The notes below the pieces were generated by a model. That model saw only the letters and a program-made list of their open reading frames with translations, was not told where the DNA came from and ran no database searches. A program made the translations under genes and the position numbers. Source: Chytridium lagenaria (Eukaryota; Chytridiomycota; Chytridiomycetes; Chytridiales; Chytridiaceae). Taken from it: 64,000 nucleotides of DNA. The DNA is taken from the NCBI GenBank assembly GCA_025449115.1, contig JAHLKC010000063.1, forward strand, positions 124,001 through 188,000. Direction: 5' to 3'. Positions 1-10,430 of the stretch are shown in pieces. Position 1 is the stretch's first letter; each line of letters starts with the position of its first letter.

Positions 1-641
1 CTTAAGGGAGAAATTGGTATGTCAGCTAAGTTGGACGAGCTGGCAAATGCTTTATTCAACGGTGCGCTCCCGCCAATGTGGAGGTCTGCAGCGCCGCAAA
101 CTGAGAAAGGTTTGGGAAGCTGGATGGCCCATTTCGAGAAGAGATACAACCAATATCAGTCATGGATCAAGAATGGCGAGCCTATTGTTATTTGGCTGTC
201 TGGTTTCCATGTTCCTGAGGCGTACATCACCGCGCTTGTTCAAACAACGTGTAGAAGAAATGGGTGGCCACTTGACCGGTCGACACTCTATACTCAGGTC
301 ACGCAGTACACAGACCCCAAAGAGATCACAGAACGTGCACCTTCGGGATGTTACGTCCAAGGATTGTACCTGGAAGGTGCAGGTTGGGATATTCAGCAAG
401 GCTGTCTTGTCAGGCTAGAGTCTGGTGGACGACTACTGAGAGAACTTCCTATCCTTAGGATTATTCCAATCGAGGCACACAGACTAAAGCTGGTCAACAC
501 GTTCAGAACACCCGTGTACACAACTCAGCTTCGGCGCAATGCCAGCGGTATGGATGGGTCTTTGATGCTGATCTCTCAACCAATGATCATGTCAGTCATT
601 GGGTTCTACAGGGTGTCGCGCTCTTGCTAAATACGGATTAA
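1..641 (+). CDS. Dynein heavy chain, C-terminal end (axonemal type, partial)
   Basis: The window opens inside the C-terminal domain of a dynein heavy chain, the motor subunit that walks on microtubules; this family type drives flagellar axonemes. The reading frame is open from base 1 and shows the dynein C-terminal signatures LDELANALFNG, VIWLSGFHVPEAYITALVQ and GWPLDRSTLYTQVT. The frame breaks near 549: the continuation (GWVFDAD, then SHWVLQGVALLLNTD, the usual dynein ending) lies in the next frame and stops at TAA 639-641. One missing T after the GGT at 547-549 would restore a single frame, so I read this as a one-base deletion, probably an assembly error. Only about the last 213 residues of a roughly 4,000-residue protein are present. 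An outer-arm versus inner-arm assignment needs the missing part. Confidence 0.93.
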
Positions 642-1143
642 AAAGATGTAAGTATTTCTTGATGCATTTTCTTTAATCTTCGCAAAAACTAATACCGGTC
701 AATTATTAGATAAATCCCCTACTACCTCATCCATTTTGTCTATAATGTGAATAATATTAGAGAGTCCCTTTAATGAAGAAATAAAGAACATCTTCTGAAG
801 TCTGCAAATAATTAGCAACATCCACAAGTTGATATTTCGCCTATAGATCTAGCTACATTTCTACTAAAGATTTTCACTATCTATCACCTTTCAAAACTTG
901 CCAGAACAATGTAGATATACGCTTCGTTTTATTGTCACAATTATTAAGGGGTAGTATGAGTTTTCAATTACAATACCATAGCTTAAGGTGCAGAAGAAAG
1001 CAAGAAAAATACAAGACTGATGGCTTTGAGGGAGAGTGTGATAAAAGTTCGTGCAATATGACATATGATGAAAAAAACTAAAGCAAAACTAACATTTTAA
1101 TTGAGTAATATCCCGTCTTATATATGTGCTTTTTATAAAATTT
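642..1143. other. Intergenic, convergent 3' ends
   Basis: AT-rich stretch between the 3' ends of the dynein gene and the CAP-lectin gene. I see no ORF with protein-like composition, no tRNA and no repeat; it should hold the two 3' untranslated regions. Confidence 0.6.
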
Positions 1144-2948
1144 TTAGTTTACGAGGTTCCAGACTTGGTTGGACCAACCGTTGCAAGTACTGGAAAATAG
1201 TTAGGGAGTTATCAAAGTTAACTTAAAAACCAGGTACTTACAATTGCTTTGGTTGAACTCCGTTGGTCTGAGTGGCAACGTCAATACACCTGCTCGAGAA
1301 TAAGTTCTGGAGTCCGTTACTCGCGGTAGAAAGCCACACTTGGTTCAAGTTGTTTGTTGCTTGGCAAGTAAATAGCTTTAAACTTGTTAGAAATTAGTAT
1401 AGAATTTCAAGGCTTCACCCCAATGGTCGCGTTGTTGTTCATGTTCCATGAGAACAAATCAACGCAATTGTTTGTGTTGGTGTTTCGAATCATGAATGCT
1501 CCTCCAGTTTGAGTCAGTGTCCAGTTTTGCGATGCCCGGCCAGCAACACATGGGTTTGCCTGAAGTGAACGTCCAGATCCCAAAACGGCATCAAGGCACA
1601 GACCCAAGGCACTGCGAATCGTACCGACGAATCCGTAACGCTGAGTAACGCCTGCCACGGGTAAAGTCGGGGTGAACCTCTGGTTGGAGCCGGTATTGCA
1701 GGCCCTTGAAGGAATAGTTAGGATAAACATGAGGGGAAGCGCACTATCAAGAGGTCGAAAGAGAATGTTCAATACCATTGAGTAACGGGAGTTCCAGGCG
1801 GGTGAACAATACCAGCAACAGCGAGTTCGGCGCAAAGACCGCTATGGGCTGCTATCCAATTGTTTCTATTGTTGTAAATGAATTGCTGGTTTTGAGCACC
1901 AGGATTACAATCCCAAAGCTTATATTCGAGTGTTAGCAAACTGTAGCTATGCACGACCAAAATAGTACGGAAGAATCTCACCCCATACACAGACCCATTG
2001 TTCCGACTTTGGTTAAACACGTCAATGCAGAGGTTAGATCCTGTACGCTGTGCGTAGAAACCCGATCCAAGCTTTTTCAATGTCCAGGACTGAGTAAGGT
2101 TTCCTCTCACACAGTTTATTGGCGACAAGGATACCGCCGGACCCCTCACGGAATCGAGGCAAAGACCTTCAGGCGTCACAATCGTGCCGACAAAATCTCT
2201 GTCTTCAATAGCTGGTTGCGGCCAGGCAAAGCCGCTCTCGCGGGTGCAGTCAATAGGGAACAAGATATCAGTATCCCAAGAGTTTCCAAAATCCTGAGTC
2301 CAAAAGCCGTTGAAGTACCCGGAGCCAAAATATCTCGCCCGTGAATCTCTGAGGTTCCGGTCGTGGTCAGGCGACCGAATCCAGACCTGCAAAATATGGT
2401 TATGATCCACTTCTATGGCTACTTGAGTGGTAAAACTTACACCCATAATCTCGGTTTCGTTCTCAGAGTTTCTCGCAACGTCTAAATAAAACTTGCATCA
2501 GTCATTTAAACTTAATATTTTTTTGACTTACTCTCTGCAAGGTAGTTCCAGTTGGGAAAGTACTCGGCCACACGGTTTCCTGCAAGTGAAGATTAATATT
2601 GTTCCCTAAAATGAAGTCAACTGAAACACACCCCAGAAACGTCGTTTGGAGAATCATGCGTCATAAGATTTGCAGCAAACATGTCCTCCGTATGATACTG
2701 GGCGCCAGCTACTAAACGACGATCAAGCTTTGTCTGAATTAGCTGAAGTTTGCTTAACGAAAGCACATACGATAAGGGGTGGAACATTCAGTGACCTCCG
2801 GTATGCGTTGACCTAGAAGAGCTTAGCGAACTTCCCTGTAAGCTCGTAAAGTTCTCACCTGTTGCAGCATTGTGCAGGGAGTCGAAACAAAACCAGCAGC
2901 TCCATAAGCGAGCGCGGCCACCAACGCAAGCACTTTAATCGGAATCAT
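1144..2948 (-). CDS. Secreted CAP-domain protein with two ricin-type beta-trefoil lectin domains
   Basis: Ten-exon model, complement of 1144..1189, 1242..1375, 1419..1704, 1776..1918, 1982..2386, 2441..2481, 2532..2579, 2622..2733, 2771..2812 and 2859..2948, giving 448 residues with phases that close exactly. The start is the ATG at 2948 because it opens a signal peptide (MIPIKVLALVAALAYGAAG). A CAP (SCP/PR-1) domain follows: VNAYRRSLNVPPL, AGAQYHTEDMFAANLMTHDS, LAENVA, WIRSPDHDRNLRDSR and YFNGFWTQDFG. The C-terminal 300 residues contain six QxW-type repeats (TQSW, NQQF, NQRF, SQNW, NQVW, NQVW), that is two beta-trefoils, each starting with GFVGTI or a close match. It is probably extracellular and carbohydrate-binding. 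There is no ricin A-chain-like enzyme; this is a lectin fold, not a toxin. The donor of the 2580..2621 intron is the weakest junction. Confidence 0.88.
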
Positions 2949-3923
2949 CTTGCTTCAAAACTTGATAGATGTCAATATGGAAGTATGAGGGATGCTGACG
3001 ATGGGAAGAAAAAACGGACTGGAGATGCAAAGGGCAGAGGCAGGGTCCGTCAGTCTTCAAGAAAGGGACAATAAGCTTGATGCTATGGAGTTCTCAGCCG
3101 TACCTTTACTTATTTTGAATGGCTTCATCCTCCTCTTATCCCTGCCCAATGGCCCTCCTCTTGTCTTGGCCTTTTCCCTTAAGCTCAACGTTAATCCTTA
3201 TTGTAACGGTCCCAATCACCCATACTTCTGATCGCACGAGCTTCTTTGTCCTTCTTCAGCCACCAGCGCTCTTTATTCTTCCCATCTCGTTTGCACGGTG
3301 AGGCTTGAAGACTGTCCGCACGTCGCCAACGACTCGCGCCCATGTACATTCTAAGTTCAGCAGTTCAATATGTCATCATGTGTCCTTCTTTAAACCATGA
3401 TCCATAAAGCAGGTTTCCGGAACCTTCGGCATTTACTTACAGTACAAGTTGACCGCCGCGTCAATTACTGTTAACACTTTACTGTCTTAAGAGAGTGTCA
3501 TAAGAAGCTTGATAGTATTGATCCTCTAAAAAAAAGGAATGAAAAGTCATTGTCGTATGGAGAAGAGGACCATCCTAAGGCTACTAGATGCTCTATTATT
3601 CTCATTATTCCACGTCGCCTGTTACTATAAGCACTGATAAAGAGAAAGCAAGCAGTTTGGTATTTTTAAAAAAAATGACCTGGACCCTGCTTTGACGTCT
3701 TTCCGCAACTGAGCCTTAGATAATGGCATTTTCTTTATCGCTTTACTCGTAGTGTGAGGTATATCGTTTGAAGATCATCCTCTGGTCTCTATCTCATTCA
3801 GTTCGCTGTTCAGTAAAAAGGTCGCAAGGCAACTTCCCAAGTTGAAACTTGGCTTGTCCAATTTGATGTCATCCATCTCCCATTAAAATATTCTGTTCCT
3901 GTGCATAAATATATACATACGTC
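2949..3923. promoter_or_regulatory. Divergent intergenic region between CAP-lectin and ANKRD13 genes
   Basis: About 975 bp separates two divergently read genes, so it should contain both promoters and 5' untranslated regions. Short overlapping ORFs at 2992-3301 are low-complexity (Leu/Pro/Ser-rich) and carry no recognisable domain. A short A-run lies at 3668-3674. I see no clear TATA element I would defend. Confidence 0.45.
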
Positions 3924-5749
3924 ATGGCGGATGGAGAAGCTCATGCCTTACACAGACTTGTTTTCTCAAACGATGTTGATGCCCTCACCAAAGCTGTCCA
4001 AGAACTTTCCGTCAGTGATCTCAATCGACATTATCGCGGACATACCCCCTTAAGCTTAGCGATCTGTCTGAATCACAAGGCCTGTGTCAAGGTCCTGCTA
4101 GATCATGGCGCAAGTACCTTGCAGAAAACATCTGATGGATGGAGCCCCTTCCAAGAGGCAACCAGCATTGGAGATCGTGAAGTCATGGAGGAAGTTTTCC
4201 GGCACCGACGGAAGGAGTTGAGTGTATGGTTCCAGAATCAAGGCAAAGAAGTTTTGACTTCCCTCTCAACGTACGTCGGTATTATGATCCTACTCATCAC
4301 TCACATCCTTTAAAGGAGATTAAAGACTTTTACCTTGAAATGCATTGGCAGTTTCAAAGTTGGATACCATTTATTAGCCAGCTTTGTCCGTCGGATACGT
4401 ACAAGGTGTATAAAAAGGTTTACCTCACTCGCCAATGCCGAATGAACTGACAGCGTTATAGGCACATCTGTTCGGATTGATACTACACTTGTGGGATTTG
4501 AGAGATTAACTTGGATTAGAGGCGATATTTCTATTATATTCACTGAAACACCAGAAGGTATGATTATGCAGTACCAATTTGAACCCACTATTTTATAGGC
4601 CCACGTCTGGTCATCTGCGACAGACAACGACAAATAGTACAGCAAGTTTACCCCCGGGACTTTACATTAAGTGATAAAGACGTTGAGGAAGAGATCTCTG
4701 TTAGCCTTAATACGGACATTTGGGTGTTATGGAAAGCTGTTTTGGCTGACGCTTTTCTTTCCAAGATTGCACCCCCAGAAATTGACTTTCAATCCCTCAA
4801 CGTGAGCCGAGCACAAAACGGTTTTTGGAGCTTTAAAGTAGATAGAAATGAGAAAGTCGGGGCATGGGACACGCAAGTCTGGAATGTCGAGTGCCTTGAG
4901 TTCGTGAACCGTGTCCGCACAGAGCACCTTAACGTTGAACCTTTGCCTGCCAAAGTTCAACGCGAGAAACTCAACGCCGCAAAGAAGGAGGCACCAAAAC
5001 CCACATCGGGATTTGTTGTCGTCAATGCGGATGAGGAAGAATGGGCAAGTGAGGCCGCCGACACTGTCAAGGAACCAGAGGGAGATGATTGGACTCAAGC
5101 TAAGAGGCATTTCCGAGAACTGGCTGCATTCCGAGCAACTTTAGAGTCACCGCCTGTGTCTTCGCTTTCGGCAGAGGAATTTTTCAAGGACGGTGCACAG
5201 GACGAGTTTGTTCAAATTGGACGCCAGCGCGTGCAGAAATCGTCCACCAAGGCTTTTAAAGGTACTATCTGGATGTACAATGGCGGTCAAGCAACACCCG
5301 AGACTCCTTCCTCCGTTCTCCCATCATCGGTGATGGGCTGGATCTCGGGCGCTCCTTCCTCTGGCCAATCTCAAGGAGCTGGGCCTCCACCGATTCAATC
5401 CGAAGCTTTCCCGATACAGCTCTCTACCCTCGTCCCACTTTTAGATCTTCTTGGGATGAGCTCTAACCAGCATATTCGATCTCTGCGAGAGTTTTTTAAC
5501 GTTCAACTTCCTCCAGGCTTCCCCGTGAAAATGGAGATCCCGTTAAACATGATTCCTCTCAGTGCGGTCATTACGTTTCAGAATATTGACACGAATCGGG
5601 AAATCGATCCGTCACTTTTTATAATTCCCGGGAAGAAGGAGGGGTATCGGGAGGGAGAGGTAAGGATTTTATAGTTTTACCATCAATGTGGATAGTGGGA
5701 GCTAATATCCTGTTTTTTGTAGGTTGTTCGGGGCTCGACCGAGACTTGA
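3924..5749 (+). CDS. Ankyrin repeat protein of the ANKRD13 family
   Basis: N-terminal ankyrin repeats ([24 protein letters not shown], residues about 45-70, then [22 protein letters not shown]) precede the conserved ANKRD13/GPCR-chaperone region: [43 protein letters not shown] and [18 protein letters not shown]. Further on come [16 protein letters not shown] and the C-terminal lobe ending VVRGSTET (TGA 5747-5749). ANKRD13 proteins bind ubiquitinated membrane cargo and act in endocytic sorting; that role is family knowledge. Introns lie near 4275-4315, 4415-4459, 4559-4599 and 5660-5722. The frame does not close at the second intron unless one A is added to the A-run at about 4412-4416, a likely assembly deletion. 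About 560 residues, close to animal homologues. Confidence 0.88.
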
Positions 5750-6582
5750 GATTATCTTAACTTTGGTTAATATACTCCTGTATCATTCACCTGCATAAAG
5801 GGACTTTACAACAGTTTGGCATGTATTGTTGTCGTGACAATATCTTTGTAAAGCACAGAACTTCCTTTGAAATACTCAAATATTATCATCAGCCGTCCTT
5901 AGCCCCAATTTCCAACCACAAATCTAAACCAACCCCTTAAAAAAGAGAAGAATGATCATTCATGCACAAGATCAATTGTAGCATTATAGCTAAACGGGAA
6001 AGCAGCGACGCTGATCCTGTAATTTGCTAGATCATTTTCGTCGCCGTTAACTTCAGCAGATTAACCACAAACCAAAGCCCAGGGAGTCCGCAGAAGAATC
6101 CGCAAGCTTTTATCAAAGGTTGTAAAGGATTACCCTTAATTCGGCGAAAGGATTTCGTCTGTTAATCATTCTCGCTACGGCAGGTAGAAAGATTGACCAC
6201 TTGCAAGAACAGAAGTGACAAGAGAGACCTCATATCCCTACACACACTACCCCTCACCTCTCTGATATCGAGCAACTTAACTTTAACATCTCTTCTTGTC
6301 GTCTCGTTGTGGAGACTGGTGTTGGAGTGTTTTTCAGATCACACCATTTTGAAAGTGTCAAAATCATTACCTGCCTGACAAGGACAATCCACCATTCCAC
6401 CGCCCACCATCAGTAAGGGTCAGCCCGTCTCGCCGCTACCTGAAGGCAACGACGTCGACTCTTCCGAGCAGCTCCCTCTCCCACCTTCCGTATCAGCATC
6501 TTTACCCCCGCAAAATAACCCTCAACCACCATTTAAACAATCCACGACAGTTGTCACGGGATCACCATCACATCCAGCGACC
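5750..6582. other. Intergenic / 5' region of channel gene
   Basis: AT-rich to about 6190, then more GC-rich. From about 6418 the frame of the downstream channel is open without a stop (Pro/Ser/Gln-rich, starting QPVSPLPEGNDVDSSEQ), so coding may begin upstream of 6583 through an unrecognised exon. No other gene seen. Confidence 0.4.
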
Positions 6583-8945
6583 ATGTTTTCACAAGCACGG
6601 AGAGGCACTCAGGTGTCAATGGATGTACCGGCATCCAAAAAATCATCTGGTTTTGATATGACAGGAAGGATGTTTGGGAACGGCTCGTTGAACCAAGAAA
6701 GGAGGAAAAGTCATGTTTCTTCGTTTAACAACAAGAAGAAGGACATGTTGCCAAAATCGACGTTTCAGAAGATTGAGAGACCACCTCATACCACGTACGA
6801 GAAAATCGTGTTTGCTCTGGATATTCTCGTTCCGCCAGAGGAACCTGAGGATATGGAGGTCCCGCATGGACACTTTTTGCAAAAAGTCATCATTGGACCT
6901 AGGTGGAGGTGGAGGGTGGCAAAGGATGAGAATAATACGCTTCCAGACTATTTGACGAATCATTTGGATAAGAAGGATACATATAGAGTTTATATGGAGA
7001 GAAAAAGAGGAGTGCCGTTGATGGACCCGGCGTCAAAGTTCATTCGACGCTGGGATGCCTTAACTTTAGTACTCCTTCTATTCACCGCATCTGTCACTCC
7101 TTTTGAGACTGCGTGAGTATACACATTTTTTTTTATTTCTGCATTTAACGTTTCTTGTCCGTATTGATTTTCTGTATAATCTAACGTCTTCATCTAATTG
7201 CACAGATTTATTGAAAGCGACGGCAATATTGATTTTCTATTCTTGATCAACCGTATCGTCGATATCATCTTTATGATCGACCTCTTCATCCAAATCCGTC
7301 TTCCGTACCGTGACCCCAACACAGGAAAGTATGTGAGCGACCCGAAATCCATCGCCTACAACTACATCATGTCATGGTTCTTTTCGACCTCATCTCCGTC
7401 ATACCACTTGAGCTCGTGAATCTGGCACAAGGATCAACATCATCCAGTCTTGACGGTGTCTCATCCACCACCACATCCTTAACAGATGCAGCCATAGATA
7501 CATCCACCCTGATTAGCACCAATACAACCAACGGAACCGTTTTAGCGGCTGTCGCTACGGCGGCTCGTGCGGATTTGAGTCAGCTTCGGTTGCTCCGGTT
7601 TTTTCGATTGATGAGGTTGTTAAAGTTGTTGCGGGTGTTGAGGGCTAGTCGAAAACTTCGACAATGGCAGGCAACGGTTAACTTGAGATATGCGACAATG
7701 CAGGTTCTTCAGGTACTCGTCACTTTTTTGTTGAATTTTTTTCTTCTATATTAATGAGAAAAAACTCATACTTACTATACTAAAAAAACATGAACAGTAC
7801 TCTGTCTTTATCATCTTTTTGATCCACTGGCTGGCTTGCGGATTTCGTCTTGCTGCAACAAAAAATGATCCCGGCGACACACCTGGCTGGATCGAATCCT
7901 ACGCCCAATCCAAAAACTCCTCATTGAACGATATCCCGTCATGGAATACTACATGCTCGCCATGTACTGGAGCGCCTCCTCTGTCAGTCTCATTGGTCCA
8001 AGCATGGTCAGCATCCAACCCGCGTCAATCCGTGAATACGGGTATCAAATCTTTGCAGCGTTCGTCTCCTACATGAACGCCGTGTACTTTATCGCCATCA
8101 TCTCAGATGTTCTCTCCATCTCGTCACGAGCTTCTAGAGTCAATGAATTGGAAGTCGACAAGTACATGGAGATGTTTAGTAAATTGAAACTGGATCCGAG
8201 ATTGAAGATCAAGGTGCATAATTATCTGAGTGAAAAATTTGCCTTGGATGAGGCTTCTGGGTTCACTACTTTGCTTCGGAATCTTCCTCATCAGTTACAT
8301 GGGTTTATCTCTATGGAGATTTTCTTGGAATTCGTCGAGGAGATTCCATTTCTTGTTCCGTTCATTGAAAGGGAACCGGGCCTCATTCAGGAGTTATGTC
8401 GTACCGTCGAGATTCAATCCTTCCCACCAAACAGTCACGTCTTTTCGGAAGGATTTGAAGGCATCTATTACGTCGAAAGAGGGCTTTGCGCTATCGAAGG
8501 ACGAATTTACAGCGCGTAAGTCTTCCTCCCCCCCCCCCCCTTCCCCCTTCCTTTGTTCCTCAACACTTTATTTCTAACCCCCGACCGATTTTTTTCAAAA
8601 CATGGAATCTAGCGGGATGGTCTTTGGAAAATCCGTCCTCCGAGAAACAACAAACAAGCCGAATGTCGCGCCCTCACGACAGTCACGGTTCACATTATAT
8701 CCCGCAAAAACCTCCTAGAACAATTAGAGAAAAACCCTAAAATCCTCTACTTTGCTAAACGCTGGACTGCTTGGGCTGTACTCCGGTCTTACATTTTAAC
8801 TTACTCAAAGCTTTATTACACCGCTGCGAGACGTGGCGCCACGTTCAACCCGCCTTTGCTTACCAAAAGACCGTTTTTGCAGGAAAATGAGTTTGATGAT
8901 ATTGATTTGGCTGTGGTGGATCATATTAATGAAACGGGGTTTTGA
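6583..8945 (+). CDS. Cyclic-nucleotide-gated/HCN-like ion channel 1
   Basis: Plasma-membrane channel of the voltage-gated/CNG superfamily. Exons are about 6583..7112, 7206..7712, 7798..8515 and 8613..8945. In order: cytosolic N-terminus; S1 (WDALTLVLLLFTASVTPFE); S2-S3 (FLFLINRIVDIIFMIDLFIQI); the FDLISVIPLELV segment; an S4 voltage sensor with regularly spaced Arg/Lys (LRLLRFFRLMRLLKLLRVLR); S5 (FIIFLIHWLACGF); pore and S6 (YYMLAMYWSASSVSLIGPS, then AAFVSYMNAVYFIAIISDVL); C-linker; and a cyclic-nucleotide-binding domain (FSEGFEGIYYVERG to ECRALTTVTVHIISRKNLLEQL). The filter position reads SLIGPS instead of GYG or GET. Three one-base breaks, near 7381, 7935 and 8654, each fall at a short homopolymer and each look like a missing base. 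The ATG at 6583 is the first in frame, but coding may extend upstream. Confidence 0.87.
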
Positions 8946-9058
8946 GGAGTGCTCTTTCTTTATTTATTTATATTTTTTTGGAGGGGAGAGGTGAGGTTTG
9001 GGGAGTTTTGTATACTCTTTTTTTTCCCCCCCTCTTTTTCATGTTCTTGATTGAGAGC
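8946..9058. other. 3' flank of channel 1
   Basis: T-rich and G-rich sequence after the TGA at 8943-8945. Nothing recognisable beyond a presumed 3' untranslated region. Confidence 0.4.
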
Positions 9059-9524
9059 GAGGTGTTTTCCTTTTTTTTTATATCCGACAACCGTTATTAT
9101 AATAAACGGAGGGTAACCTTTACATTCTTTACACGAAAATATATCTGCACATGACATGAAACCCCCAAGCTTCTGCGTGGTTTAACGGTTCGTCATTCAT
9201 TCCCCTTGGTTTGCCTTGAAGTGGGGCGTCCGATGAGGTGGTGACGGAAAAGTATGATTTCCTGCAAAAAAATGGGCGAAAAATAATTGAGATTGAGGTG
9301 TTTTCCTTTTTTTTTTATATATCCGACAACCGTTATTATAATAAACGGAGGGTAACCTTTACATTCTTTACACGAAAATATATCTGCACATGACATGAAA
9401 CCCCCAAGCTTCTGCGTGGTTTAACGGTTCGTCATTCATTCCCCTTGGTTGGCCGTTAAATTGGGGAGTCCGATGAGGTGTTGACTGAAAAGTATGATTT
9501 CCTGCAAAAAATGGGCGTAAAATA
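9059..9524. repeat. 236-bp tandem duplication
   Basis: Two adjacent, nearly identical copies (9059-9294 and 9295-about 9524). Both contain the marker ATATCCGACAACCGTTATTA, the stretch CACATGACATGAAACCCCCA and GCTTCTGCGTGGTTTAACGG. Differences are a few substitutions and homopolymer lengths. The matching short ORFs on the minus strand are by-products of the duplication. The first copy begins about 115 bp after the channel stop, so the 3' untranslated region of channel 1 may include it. Confidence 0.9.
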
Positions 9525-10430
9525 AAACTGTCATGTTATGAAGGTCGTCAATGTCCATTTTTCTCCCTATGTCGCTCTTACGCGTTGATGATGCCCAAAC
9601 AAAAAAAACCCCTTAACGTTCGTCACGCCAGAAATCAATCCGAAAAACAACAAAACTTCATTATTGGACAATGTGACGGTCCATCCATCAATACAGCATA
9701 CAAAAAAATAAAATCACAACCCATCTCCCTCAACGGTTCTTCCAAAAAAAAGAAAAACAACACCCCAATAAAATTAGCACATCTGCGTATTATTGTTTAC
9801 ATAGAAAACAAGGTAAACGAAAACCCAGCAAAAAAACAACAATCCATCAAAACAACAAACAAAAACAAACATTGAAAAAATATGGTTTACGCCTCATCAT
9901 CATCTTCCGCTCATCATCTATACGGTCAACCCCCCCCCCCCCCCCCCCCCTCACATCCATATGGAACCCTAAAAAAAAACATAAAACCAGAAACAGAAAG
10001 CAACCCCCCTCAAAGTAAAAGGGTATCCAAACCTTCACAAACCCAAACCCCAAAAACATAATCTAGAATACGCACCCCATAGAAAAAAACAAACAAAAAA
10101 ATAATAAACAAATAAAAGAAATCACCACTTTTACTCATTCATCTCCTCCATCCCCCATAATCGGCATCCCCAAGCACAGGTAACATCTACCCCCCCGTTC
10201 TACTCATTCATCTCCCCTTCTCCTCCGCAATCTCCCCATCCCCAAACAGAAGCCACGACAACCTCCCCTTCTACTCCTTCATCTCCTCATCTCCCACCAT
10301 TACCTTTCCCCCAAGCACAAGCAACATCTACCCCCCTTCTCCTCCTTCATCCCCCCTTCTCCTCCTTCACCTCCCCGCCCTCCTCCTTCACCTCCCCGCC
10401 CTCCTCCTTCACCTCCCCCCGTCTACTCAT
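9525..10430. repeat. Low-complexity A/C-rich region with degenerate minisatellite
   Basis: A-rich and C-rich DNA with a poly-C run near 9930-9950. From about 10136 to 10445 there are many degenerate copies of a motif like CTCATTCATCTCCTC and CTCCTTCACCTCCCC, some followed by CCCCAAGCACAGG. The ORF at 9585-9875 is a low-complexity Lys/Asn/Gln run and I do not regard it as a gene. It likely includes the 3' untranslated region of the bHLH gene that ends at 10431. Confidence 0.65.
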
